Source: Hyphomicrobiaceae bacterium (GTDB lineage Bacteria > Pseudomonadota > Alphaproteobacteria > Rhizobiales > JAKIUO01). Taken from it: a stretch of DNA of 25,347 nt. The stretch spans positions 1 to 25,347 of the forward strand of contig JAKIUO010000014.1 of assembly GCA_021647535.1 (NCBI GenBank), given 5' to 3'. The notes beneath the pieces were generated by a model. It was not told where the DNA came from. It was given only the letters and a program-made list of their open reading frames with translations, and ran no database searches. The stretch's first letter is position 1, and the number at the start of each line of letters is the position of its first letter. The translations under genes and the position numbers were made by a program. Of this stretch, positions 1 through 7,444 are shown in pieces.

Positions 1-367
1 TTTTGTCGCCTCGACCGGGGCCGATGACGGTTTTTTTGACCTGGGTGGCGGAATATTCAGCCACCGGCAAGCCGCTCATGGCGGGGACCAGCATGGCGAC
101 GCCGCGCGCTTGCCCAAGCTTCAGGGTGCTTTGGCCATTTTTGTTGACGAAGGTTTGTTCGACGGCGGCTTCATCTGGCTGCCAGTCGGCGAGCGGGATG
201 GCGAGGCCCTTATAGACGTTCATCAAACGGGCCGAGAGGTCGATGCTGGTATCCGTTCGCACGGTGCCGCAGGCCAGATATTTGAGGCGCACGCCATCGC
301 TTTCGATGATACCCCAGCCGGTTTTTCGCAAGCCCGGATCAATGCCGATAATGCGCACAATTGCCAT
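1..367 (-). CDS. ruvC: Holliday junction endonuclease RuvC, 5' part (runs off the window)
   Basis: This is the N-terminal 122 residues of RuvC, the endonuclease that resolves Holliday junctions together with the RuvAB branch-migration motor. The start reads MAIVRIIGIDPGLRKTGWG. Asp10 in IGIDPG and Glu70 in AAVEQTFV fall where the family has its first two metal-binding acidic residues; the other catalytic residues lie beyond the window. I chose the ATG at 367 because an AAGGGG ribosome-binding site sits six bases upstream; an in-frame ATG at 373 is too close to that site. yebC lies upstream on the same strand, the usual alphaproteobacterial arrangement, so the two are probably co-transcribed despite the repeat between them. 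Confidence 0.95.
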   Translation of the reverse strand, partial: MAIVRIIGIDPGLRKTGWGIIESDGVRLKYLACGTVRTDTSIDLSARLMNVYKGLAIPLADWQPDEAAVEQTFVNKNGQSTLKLGQARGVAMLVPAMSGLPVAEYSATQVKKTVIGPGRGDK

Positions 368-410
368 GTCCATCCCCTTTTTATGTCGTGCCATTACTCG
401 TTCACTACTC

Positions 411-524
411 GCTACGCGACCGGGCTGCCGCCCGAACCCGCTCGGGGAAAGAATTCCCCGAACCCCTTCTTTTTTTTAAATTTAAAAAGGGGTGAGTTTG
501 GGAGGTCTTCCCCCCAAACGGGCC
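411..524. repeat. Multi-hairpin intergenic repeat, copy 1
   Basis: This 114-base non-coding stretch between yebC and ruvC is a chain of short inverted repeats. In order they are GGGC-TGCC-GCCC, CGGGGAA-AGAA-TTCCCCG, an A/T-rich arm pair CCCCTT...AAGGGG, and TTTGGGAGG-TCTT-CCCCCCAAA with one mismatch. The same order and much of the same sequence recur at 4653-4770, so it is a dispersed element rather than a one-off terminator. It could still act as a terminator or mRNA-processing site between the two genes. Confidence 0.7.
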
Positions 525-570
525 AAGAAGTGAATCGAGCGCGGTAGCCCACTTGCAAAGCAACCGCCCC

Positions 571-1317
571 CTAGCCCGCCAATTTGGCCAGCAGGGTGTC
601 GGACAGCTCGAAATTGGCGTAGACATTTTGCACGTCTTCGTTTTCTTCCAGCGCGTCGATCATGCGCAAAAGCTTTTCGCCTTTGTCGTCGTCAAGTTCG
701 ATGGTGTTTTGGGGGCGCCAGATGATTTTAACCTCTTCGGCTTCGCCAAATTTCTTTTCCAGATCCTGCGCCGCTTCATGCAGATGTTCGACTTCGCAAT
801 AGAGTGTGTGACCCTCATCATCTGACTCGCAATCATCGGCTCCGGCTTCGATAGCGGCCTCAAACATATCGTCAGCGCTGGCCTTGTCGGCCTTGTAGGT
901 GATGCAGCCAACCCGATCAAAGCCAAAGCTGACCGCGCCGGTTTCGCCCAGATTGCCACCGCCACGTACGAAAATGGCGCGAATATCGCTGGCCGAACGG
1001 TTGCGGTTATCAGTGAGCGCCTCGACGATAACGCCAACGCCGCCTGTACCAAAGCCCTCATAACGAACCTCGTCGAAATTATCGCCACCGGTTTCCTCTG
1101 ATTTTTTAATGGCCCGGTCAATATTGTCTTTCGGCATGGATTGGCTACGCGCCGCCTTGATGGCCAGGCGCAGGCGGGCATTGGCATCGGGGTCCGGCCC
1201 GCCCATTTTTGCCGCCGTTGTCACTTCGCGTGCCAGCTTGGAAAACAGGGCGGAGCGCTTTTTGTCCTGCGCGCCCTTGCGATGCATGATATTTTTGAAT
1301 TTGGAATGGCCTGCCAT
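571..1317 (-). CDS. yebC: YebC/PmpR (TACO1) family regulatory protein
   Basis: A 248-residue protein, the usual length of the YebC/PmpR/TACO1 family. It opens with the family signature MAGHSKFKNIMHRKGAQD and has the conserved DNRNRSASDIRAIF and GGNLGETGAVSF segments in the middle domain. The family has been described as transcriptional regulators in some bacteria and as translation factors for difficult peptide motifs, including the mitochondrial homologue TACO1 needed for cytochrome oxidase synthesis. Which role applies here cannot be read from sequence. The ATG at 1317 has GAAGG six bases upstream; a TTG two codons earlier is less likely. It precedes ruvC on the same strand. Confidence 0.96.
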   Translation of the reverse strand: MAGHSKFKNIMHRKGAQDKKRSALFSKLAREVTTAAKMGGPDPDANARLRLAIKAARSQSMPKDNIDRAIKKSEETGGDNFDEVRYEGFGTGGVGVIVEALTDNRNRSASDIRAIFVRGGGNLGETGAVSFGFDRVGCITYKADKASADDMFEAAIEAGADDCESDDEGHTLYCEVEHLHEAAQDLEKKFGEAEEVKIIWRPQNTIELDDDKGEKLLRMIDALEENEDVQNVYANFELSDTLLAKLAG

Positions 1318-1632
1318 GGTCAACCTTCATTTATAATCTTTAAATTAAACTCGCTCGCGTTGCCAAACGGCATGTACATTATTTGTTCTCATTTGAGCGC
1401 GCGAACCTTACGAAAGCGTTAACTGTTCAGTGCTTTATAGCAAAAAGAAAGTCAATAATGCCAGATATACAATATCAGTCCCCGGAAAAAAGTCGGGCAA
1501 AACAGGACTCAACTCTGATTGACATCATTTTGAGGCAGACATTAACCGCTCTTTAAGCTTGCCGGGCTAGAGTAATTCTTAACAAAGCGATGCCCCGCTT
1601 TAATTTATGCAATTGTAACGGAGGTCTATAAA
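1318..1632. other. Divergent intergenic region between yebC and a small acidic protein gene
   Basis: About 315 bases with no supportable gene. The promoters of the two divergent genes should lie here. On the plus strand there is a perfect TTGACA at 1519-1524, with only a weak -10 candidate (ATTAAC or TTAACC near 1541-1547). I see no strong inverted repeat or known riboswitch. Confidence 0.5.
1519..1547 (+). promoter_or_regulatory. Candidate promoter for the 1633 gene
   Basis: TTGACA at 1519-1524 matches the sigma-70 -35 consensus. About 17 bases later is TTAACC, a poor -10 match. The transcript would have a leader of roughly 80 bases before the ribosome-binding site of the small gene. Confidence 0.3.
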
Positions 1633-1872
1633 ATGGCTCACAATGATAACAAAATGCCCGGTGAAGACGTACGCATCAGCATGGACGAGCTTACCGAGCT
1701 CCGTAAAAATGCAGAAGCCCACCTCGACAAAGCCCAGACCGCTTTGTTTGATGACACAATCACCGATGAAGACGCCCTGTCTCATCTCGATGCAGCCCTG
1801 GCCTGCCTCAACACCATGATTTCCGAACCAGAAGGCGGCATTGAAGCCGTGGCAAAAATGAAAATTGCCTAG
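1633..1872 (+). CDS. Small acidic protein of unknown function
   Basis: A 79-residue acidic protein that I do not recognise. The start is well supported: GGAGG lies about ten bases before the ATG, and a good terminator follows at 1976-2011, so it appears to be a single-gene unit. There is no signal peptide, membrane segment or cysteine-pair motif; the one cysteine sits in the helix ALACLNTM. The sequence looks entirely helical, with two predicted helices, one around residues 16-40 (MDELTELRKNAEAHLDKAQTAL) and another around 46-62. That would fit a small helical-hairpin protein or a dimeric binding partner. Function is unknown. Confidence 0.75.
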   Translation: MAHNDNKMPGEDVRISMDELTELRKNAEAHLDKAQTALFDDTITDEDALSHLDAALACLNTMISEPEGGIEAVAKMKIA

Positions 1873-1975
1873 CTCTTCTGGCCGGACACGAGCCCTCGTA
1901 GAAGCGTAGTAAATCCCTCAACAGCGTTGTATGAAGGCGTAAAATACCCTCTTTATAAAAGAGACCTGGAAATGG

Positions 1976-2011
1976 AAAGGCGGAACGGCAAAGCTGTTTC
2001 GCCTTTTTATT
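1976..2011 (+). terminator. Rho-independent terminator after the small acidic protein gene
   Basis: AAAGGCGGAACGGC and GCTGTTTCGCCTTT form a long stem with two mismatches around an AAA loop, followed by a T-rich tract (TTTTTATTT). Confidence 0.8.
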
Positions 2012-2063
2012 TGGGCGATTGAATGTTAGTGTCTGAGCGGATATTCACGAAAGAGCCTGGATT

Positions 2064-2543
2064 ATGCCCCCCCGTACCTATTTCATTGCGATTTTGCTAT
2101 CCTGTCTGGTTGCTATATTGAGCACCCCGGCCATGGCAAAAAAACAGCCCGATGCCGATCAGCTCATCAGACAGTGTGAACAGGCGACCGGTAAAAACCG
2201 CTTCAAACTGCATCATTGCCTGCTGGCCGAATTTGAGCGCCTGCAAAAAACAACGGACCAGCTCACCGACCGCCTGCTTAGTCTGGTGGGAGGCCATCGC
2301 AGCTTTGGTCGGCTCAAAATTATTCAATGGAGCAATGCCATTACCAAAAGCCAATCGCGCTGGCAAAAACTGGTGCCCTGGGATTGCGAATGGGAGGGCC
2401 ACATTCTGACGAGCAATAAAGGTGCAGCGGTGGCGATTGACCGTTGTGGCGTCAAGCGCGCGGCAAAACGTGTGATGTTGCTTGAAAAAAGGTTGCAAAC
2501 ACTCAATACTATTCTTGATAAAGATCAACAACAGGATAAGTGA
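2064..2543 (+). CDS. Secreted LprI/DUF1311-like protein
   Basis: A 159-residue protein with an N-terminal signal peptide (hydrophobic residues 7-20, likely cleavage after TPAMA near residue 25). The mature part has four cysteines (38, 52, 108, 128). Its C-terminal half has the layout W..LVPWDCEW......G.......CGVKRA...LE, which resembles the DUF1311 or LprI lysozyme-inhibitor-like family. The match rests on spacing of Trp, Cys, Gly and Arg, so it is tentative. The likely location is the periplasm. The ribosome-binding site is weak. The stop codon lies one base before the proA start, so the two are probably one transcript even though their functions look unrelated. Confidence 0.7.
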   Translation: MPPRTYFIAILLSCLVAILSTPAMAKKQPDADQLIRQCEQATGKNRFKLHHCLLAEFERLQKTTDQLTDRLLSLVGGHRSFGRLKIIQWSNAITKSQSRWQKLVPWDCEWEGHILTSNKGAAVAIDRCGVKRAAKRVMLLEKRLQTLNTILDKDQQQDK

Positions 2544-2544
2544 T

Positions 2545-3855
2545 ATGGACCAGGCGACAAGCGGGGCGGCACCCGAACATTCGAGCGAACATAACCCAAT
2601 CGCCACACTGATGCTTGAACTGGGGCACAATGCGCGCGATGCCGCCAATGTCCTGGCCACCGCCCCTACAGAAAAGAAAAACCACGCCTTGCTGGTGGCT
2701 GCACAAACCATCCGCGCCAATGTCAACTGGCTGCTAACCGCCAACGCCAAAGACCTTGAGGCGGCCCATAAATCTGGTATGGCTGCCTCCTTTGTTGACA
2801 GGCTGACCCTTGATGCAGACCGCATTGAAGCCATTGCCGCTGGCATAGACGCCATTGCCGCCCTGCCCGACCCCATCGGCGATGTCATTGCCGAATGGCG
2901 GATGCCCAGCGGTCTTGAAATCTCGCGGACGCGCACGCCGCTTGGCGTCATCGCCATCATTTATGAAAGCCGCCCCAATGTCACGGCAGATGCCGGAGCG
3001 CTTTGCCTGAAAGCGGGCAATGCCGCTATTTTGCGCGGTGGCTCCGACAGTTTCCACTCCAGCCACGCCATTCACCAATGCCTGCTGGCCGGGCTCGAAA
3101 AAGCCGGTTTGCCGAAAGCCTGCATTCAGATGGTTTCGACCACAGACCGCGCTGCCGTTGGCGAAATGCTCAAAGGCCTTGGCGGCAATGTCGATGTCAT
3201 CGTGCCACGCGGCGGCAAAAGCCTTGTGGCGCGCGTGCAGAGCGAAGCCCGTGTGCCGGTGTTTGCTCACCTGGAAGGCATTTGCCACACTTATATTGAT
3301 GCCTCGGCCAATGCCGATATGGCCATTCGCATCGCCATCAATGCCAAAATGCGCCGCACCGGCATTTGCGGGGCCACCGAAACCCTGCTGATGGACCGCA
3401 ACGGCACCAAAACCCTGCTGGCCCCTGTCGTCAAAGCCCTGCTTGAGGCCGGTTGCGAAGTGCGCGGCGACGAGACCGTCGGGCTTATTGACAAGCGTAT
3501 CATTCCGACAAAACTGGTGGACTGGTCCACTGAATATCTTGATGCCATTATCTCTATAAAATGTGTGGATGGGGTCGAGGGCGCCATTAATCACATCAGA
3601 AAATATGGCTCCAATCATACGGACGCCATTGTGGCAGAAGACCCTGTGCCGGTGGCGACCTTTCTCAATGAAGTCGACAGCGCCATTGTCATGCACAACA
3701 CCTCCACCCAGTTCGCCGATGGCGGCGAGTTCGGTATGGGCGCAGAAATCGGCATCGCCACCGGTCGGATGCACGCCAGAGGCCCCATCGGTCTGGAACA
3801 ACTGACCTCATTCAAATATGTGGTGCGCAGCAACGGGCAAATCCGGCCGGAATAG
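2545..3855 (+). CDS. proA: Gamma-glutamyl phosphate reductase
   Basis: A 436-residue enzyme that reduces gamma-glutamyl phosphate to glutamate-5-semialdehyde with NADPH, the second step of proline synthesis in the cytoplasm. The catalytic cysteine is Cys275 in RRTGICGATETLL. Other conserved segments are PLGVIAIIYESRPNVT, LKAGNAAILRGG and FGMGAEIGIATGRMHARGP. The ATG at 2545 follows the upstream stop by one base and has AGGA about nine bases ahead. An earlier in-frame ATG at 2482 lies inside the upstream gene and is rejected. proB, obg and nadD, the usual neighbours, are not adjacent. Confidence 0.97.
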   Translation: MDQATSGAAPEHSSEHNPIATLMLELGHNARDAANVLATAPTEKKNHALLVAAQTIRANVNWLLTANAKDLEAAHKSGMAASFVDRLTLDADRIEAIAAGIDAIAALPDPIGDVIAEWRMPSGLEISRTRTPLGVIAIIYESRPNVTADAGALCLKAGNAAILRGGSDSFHSSHAIHQCLLAGLEKAGLPKACIQMVSTTDRAAVGEMLKGLGGNVDVIVPRGGKSLVARVQSEARVPVFAHLEGICHTYIDASANADMAIRIAINAKMRRTGICGATETLLMDRNGTKTLLAPVVKALLEAGCEVRGDETVGLIDKRIIPTKLVDWSTEYLDAIISIKCVDGVEGAINHIRKYGSNHTDAIVAEDPVPVATFLNEVDSAIVMHNTSTQFADGGEFGMGAEIGIATGRMHARGPIGLEQLTSFKYVVRSNGQIRPE

Positions 3856-3890
3856 TTTGCGCTGCGGGGCAGGTGATCTCTAACGCCTGC

Positions 3891-4475
3891 TCAATAGGAC
3901 CACAGCGCTTTGAGGGAAAAAGGCACCACGTCAAAAGGCGGCGCGGCCATTTCGGCGTCTCCGGCATAGGTCGCCAGCAAGACCCATTGTTGGTCACGCA
4001 GTTCGAAGGTTTCTACTGTTCGGGCATCAGGATCGACAAACCATAGATAAGGCACCTTGAAGGCCGCATAGAGGTCACGTTTTTCAAAACGGTCATGGCG
4101 AGCCGTAGACGGGGAAATGACCTCACAAACCCAATCGGGCGGCGTTTCAAACCATGCGGTCTCGGGCAGCTCGGGCAGATGTTCGCGCCGCCATCCCGCA
4201 ATGTCAGGCACCAGCACATGTTCCCCCAGATGTAACTCCGGTTCATCAAGAATCACCCAGCCACCGGGACCGCCCCTGCCTTTCGAGAAGGGAGCAATCA
4301 ATTCAGCACCAAGATAAGATGAAGCCATGGCATGTTTTGGTGCTGGCCGGGGGTGCGTGACCAGTGCCCCGTTTATGATCTCGGCCACCCTGTCGCGTGG
4401 AACCGCCAGCAGGTCTTCATATGTCGCCGGTTTGTGCGCCGCTTCACCCATGGTATCTGCCCTGTTCGTTTGCAT
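3891..4475 (-). CDS. Uma2-family (DUF820) putative PD-(D/E)XK nuclease
   Basis: A protein of about 194 residues with the Uma2 layout: TYEDLLAVP, then a Glu in AEIINGALV, then VPDIAGWRRE, PDWVCEVISPST, and D..EKRDLYAAF. VPDI, CEVI and the following Lys fit the acidic and lysine residues of the PD-(D/E)XK fold. The family is common in cyanobacteria and scattered elsewhere, usually as lone genes; no substrate is established. It converges on proA with 35 bases between them and no clear terminator. The start is uncertain: GTG at 4490, ATG at 4475 and ATG at 4451 are all possible, and none has a strong ribosome-binding site. It is probably an accessory gene. Confidence 0.85.
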   Translation of the reverse strand: MQTNRADTMGEAAHKPATYEDLLAVPRDRVAEIINGALVTHPRPAPKHAMASSYLGAELIAPFSKGRGGPGGWVILDEPELHLGEHVLVPDIAGWRREHLPELPETAWFETPPDWVCEVISPSTARHDRFEKRDLYAAFKVPYLWFVDPDARTVETFELRDQQWVLLATYAGDAEMAAPPFDVVPFSLKALWSY

Positions 4476-4557
4476 GTTATTGCTCAACACTCATGCTACA
4501 GGGAAATAGCATGAAGAACAAATGTAATACTGTCCATAGGTCGAAAAGCTTACCTAC

Positions 4558-4632
4558 TGGTATCGCAATAATAAGAGATACCACCCCTAAACGGGTAGCT
4601 GGCCAGCTAGTCTCGCCCTGATCTCTCAGGGC
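4558..4632. repeat. Three consecutive perfect hairpins or palindromes
   Basis: TGGTATC (4558-4564) pairs with GATACCA (4577-4583). TAGCTGGCCAGCTA (4596-4609) is a perfect 14-base palindrome. GCCCTGA (4615-4621) pairs with TCAGGGC (4626-4632) across a TCTC loop. No T-tract follows on either strand, so a simple terminator is not indicated. Confidence 0.6.
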
Positions 4633-4652
4633 CAGTCAATTCTCAAAAATTT

Positions 4653-4770
4653 GCTGCGCAATTGGGCAGCCGCCCAAACCCGCCCGGGAGGAGACCTCCC
4701 GGACCCACCTTCTTTTGATTTTCAAGTAGGAAAACGGGAGGGCTGGAGGGTGATCCTCCAGCAGGGTCCA
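4653..4770. repeat. Multi-hairpin intergenic repeat, copy 2
   Basis: This stretch matches copy 1 (411-524) in order and sequence. Both have GCT-CGC-A, then GGGC-GCCGCCC-AACCCGC, then a CGGG...CCCG hairpin (here CCGGGAGG-AGA-CCTCCCGG), then CTTCTTTT, and finally a closing hairpin (here CTGGAGG-GTGAT-CCTCCAG). Arm sequences differ while pairing is kept. That points to a structured element rather than simple recent duplication. Confidence 0.7.
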
Positions 4771-5243
4771 GCGCTCAAATAGCGGTGCGGTAGTGCAAAA
4801 TATAAAAGGGCTGGCCCCGTCGCGCAGCGAGTTTGTCCTAGAATTTAACCTCCTTGGGTAATAACCCGGTCAAGAAGACAGGCGGATCTAAAAGGTAATG
4901 ATGGCAGGGGGAGCTATGCCGCAAATATCTGCAAAAGCGATCCCGCCAAAGGTGTCTTTGGTTTGCGCTACCGCTTCGCTATTTGAGCGCCAGTCCTTTG
5001 GAAACCTGATTTTGGCTGGTATACTCAAAACACTCGAAGATCAGACAAAGTTTGCGAAAAACCGTTGTTCGATCAACGAGGTTCACCCGTCAGCAGCCAA
5101 ATCGCTTGTAGCCGCTGGCTATATATTTGTTTTTTTAAAAAAATCGTGGATAAAATTGTGCGCTCCAACGAAACATCACAATTCCGCCATACATTCCACC
5201 GTGTGTTCTAAAAGGAAAAAATCAACGGGGGAATATCAAATCC

Positions 5244-5828
5244 ATGGAATCAATCAAAGCACTTGCGACCGCCACAATATTCAGCGCCATTATTTTGGCT
5301 GGAGCCACAACAGCTCAGGCCACGATGAGCGAAAAAGAAAATCTCAAAAAATGCGAACTTTCCATTTGCGAACTAATCGTTAAAAAGCAGGCCGATGGCG
5401 GCCCTGTCAGTTGCGATCTGACCAAAAGCTGGGGCGCCAAAGAGCTTGAAAAAGGCGCTTCACAAGGCAAGCTCAAATGGAGCTTTGGCGATGCCAAATG
5501 TCAAACCAAGGTTGAACTGGCTCGCGGGCCAGTGCTCAAAGCCCTCGCCGATCCCGCCTATGACCTCAAGCTGGCCCCGACACATGTTGATTGTCAGGTC
5601 GGTGATGACAAGGACGCCATCAGCTTTACGCTTGCTCCGACCCTCAAATTTGAAAAAGGCGTTGTCGTCAAAGCCAGCCTTGGCATTGATAATATCAAGG
5701 GCGCGTTCATGAAGCGTATGCTGTTAAAAAGCGCTCAGCTCATCGACAAATCAAGCTTGCTCGACGGCGTTATCGCCAAAGAAGTCAACAGGTTCATTAC
5801 CAAAAAATGCCCTGAGCAGATCAAATAA
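5244..5828 (+). CDS. Secreted cysteine-containing protein of unknown function
   Basis: A 194-residue protein with a signal peptide (hydrophobic residues 7-20, likely cleavage after TTAQA near residue 26). The mature part has six cysteines, beginning with the closely spaced KKCELSICELI (Cys37 and Cys42), then Cys57 in VSCDLTKSW, Cys86, one in HVDCQVGD and one near the C-terminus (KKCPEQ). An even number in a secreted protein suggests three disulfides. I have an impression of similar proteins in other Hyphomicrobiales, but no function is known to me. A GGGGGA stretch lies about 12 bases before the ATG, somewhat far for a ribosome-binding site. A strong terminator follows, so it appears to be transcribed alone. 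Confidence 0.82.
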   Translation: MESIKALATATIFSAIILAGATTAQATMSEKENLKKCELSICELIVKKQADGGPVSCDLTKSWGAKELEKGASQGKLKWSFGDAKCQTKVELARGPVLKALADPAYDLKLAPTHVDCQVGDDKDAISFTLAPTLKFEKGVVVKASLGIDNIKGAFMKRMLLKSAQLIDKSSLLDGVIAKEVNRFITKKCPEQIK

Positions 5829-5860
5829 GCTGAAGCACAACAAACACGTGCAACAGCCCA

Positions 5861-5898
5861 AAACCCCGGATCGGCGCAAGCTGGTCCGGGTTTTTTTT
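5861..5898 (+). terminator. Strong terminator between converging genes
   Basis: AACCCCGGA and TCCGGGTT pair around a 14-base loop region, followed by eight T on the plus strand. On the minus strand the stem is followed by TTTTGGG, so it may also stop glmM transcription, less efficiently. Confidence 0.85.
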
Positions 5899-5926
5899 AT
5901 GGGCGCTTGCGCAGCAAGTCGCCAGA

Positions 5927-7270
5927 TCAGGCGGCTTTTCCCAGCGCCTCGCAAATATCACCGACCACGCTCTTAACCAGATGCTCGTCGTCGCCCTCGG
6001 CCATGACACGGATCACCGGCTCGGTGCCAGAGGGCCGAATGACCAGACGGCCCGATTTGCCAAGCTTTTCCTCGCCGGCGCGAATGGCGTCCTTGACCTG
6101 CTTTTTATTGAGGGGCTGACCACCTTTATATTGAACATTTTTGAGCAGCTGGGGCAGCGGCTCGAATTTATTGCAGACCTGTGAGACTGTTCGTCCACTT
6201 TTCGCCACCACTGACATGACCTGCAGGGCTGAAACAAGGCCATCCCCTGTGGTTGCATAGTCTGATAGTACAATATGGCCAGACTGCTCACCGCCGACAT
6301 TATAGCCATGCTTGCGCATATGTTCGACCACATAGCGGTCACCAACCGGCGTGCGCTCCAGCGTTAGATTGAGGCTATTCAAATAACGCTCCAGCCCCAG
6401 ATTTGACATAACCGTTGCCACGACACCACCAGCTGTCAGGCGTTGACTGTCGAGCCAGCTTTCGGCCACCACTGCCATGATCTGATCACCGTCAATCTCG
6501 GTGCCGTTCTCGTCAACAATCAACATGCGATCAGCATCACCATCAAGGGCAATACCAATATCGGCGCGCATTTCACGCACCTTGGCACTCAATTGTGAGG
6601 TGTGAGTGGAGCCACATTCCTTGTTGATATTATAACCATCAGGATCAACACCGATCTGTATGACCTCGGCACCAAGCTCCCACAAGGCTTCAGGAGCCAC
6701 TTTGTAGGCCGCCCCATTGGCGCAATCAATCACCACCCGCATACCAGCAAAGCTTTGATCGCGAGACAAGGTGCGCTTGGCAAATTCGATATAGCGTTCA
6801 CGCGCCGATTCAATACGCTTGGTGCGCCCCAGCCGATCAGAACCCGCCAGCATGGAGGCCGTGTCCCCGTCCATGAGTTTTTCAATTTCCATCTCGGTTT
6901 CGTCAGACAGCTTGTAACCATCCGGGCCAAACAGCTTGATGCCATTGTCGGAATAGACATTGTGCGAGGCGGAAATCATCACGCCAATATCAGCGCGCAA
7001 CGACCGCGTCAGCATGGCGACGGCGGGCGTTGGCAGGGGACCAAGCTGGAAGACATCCATGCCGACCGATGTGAAACCGGCGATCATGGCACTTTCCAGC
7101 ATATAGCCAGACAGGCGCGTGTCCTTGCCGATGACCACGCGGTGCCGGTGCGTACCCGTTCGAAATACCGTACCAGCCGCCATACCAACTTTCATTGCGA
7201 CTTCCGAGGTCATTGGAAATGTATTGGCCTGCGCCCGGATGCCATCTGTGCCAAAATATTTTCTAGCCAT
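5927..7270 (-). CDS. glmM: Phosphoglucosamine mutase
   Basis: A 447-residue enzyme that converts glucosamine-6-phosphate to glucosamine-1-phosphate, feeding UDP-GlcNAc for peptidoglycan and lipopolysaccharide. It has the alpha-phosphohexomutase landmarks in order: FGTDGIR at the N-terminus, the phosphorylated serine Ser102 in MISASHN, the Mg-binding loop DGDADR (Asp243, 245, 247), the sugar-binding GGEQSGH, and the phosphate loop RPSGTEPVIRVM. The ATG at 7270 has AGGTGGG upstream; a GTG four codons earlier is less likely. The gene stands alone here, without the ftsH or folP neighbours seen in some genomes. Confidence 0.97.
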   Translation of the reverse strand: MARKYFGTDGIRAQANTFPMTSEVAMKVGMAAGTVFRTGTHRHRVVIGKDTRLSGYMLESAMIAGFTSVGMDVFQLGPLPTPAVAMLTRSLRADIGVMISASHNVYSDNGIKLFGPDGYKLSDETEMEIEKLMDGDTASMLAGSDRLGRTKRIESARERYIEFAKRTLSRDQSFAGMRVVIDCANGAAYKVAPEALWELGAEVIQIGVDPDGYNINKECGSTHTSQLSAKVREMRADIGIALDGDADRMLIVDENGTEIDGDQIMAVVAESWLDSQRLTAGGVVATVMSNLGLERYLNSLNLTLERTPVGDRYVVEHMRKHGYNVGGEQSGHIVLSDYATTGDGLVSALQVMSVVAKSGRTVSQVCNKFEPLPQLLKNVQYKGGQPLNKKQVKDAIRAGEEKLGKSGRLVIRPSGTEPVIRVMAEGDDEHLVKSVVGDICEALGKAA

Positions 7271-7444
7271 AGTAAAACCCACCTGTTGTTCTCTATTTCA
7301 ATCTCTGGTTTTTGTTAATTATACGCGCAAGCCCCTGACCCATGGGGGTAAGTGTAGGCTGACTAAATGAAAAACCCTCATCAATTATTGTCATTGATCA
7401 TTACAAATGTCGTACCAGTTCTCCAGAGGCTGTCACCCCATAAA

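Larger units (their letters stand above)
4476..5243. other. Long intergenic region with hairpins and a repeat but no convincing gene
   Basis: About 770 bases without a gene I can support. It holds a run of three hairpins (4558-4632), the second copy of the multi-hairpin repeat (4653-4770), and a T7A7 tract near 5127-5140 just before a weak candidate promoter (TTGTTT, 18 bases, TAAAAT) for the gene at 5244. A 161-codon open frame from 4898 overlaps the next gene out of frame and has no protein-like features. The region may be decayed or accessory sequence. Confidence 0.5.

Noticed and set aside
1945..1963. CTCTTT-ATA-AAAGAG short hairpin after the small acidic gene
   Set aside because: It is weak and A/T-rich; the strong terminator at 1976-2011 explains the gene end.
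2734..3801. Minus-strand open frame of 355 codons opposite proA
   Set aside because: It is an antisense shadow of proA, rich in Gly, His and Ala, with no domain and no start signal.
4898..5383. Plus-strand open frame of 161 codons
   Set aside because: It has no recognisable domain, has unlikely composition, and overlaps the well-supported signal-peptide gene at 5244 in another frame.
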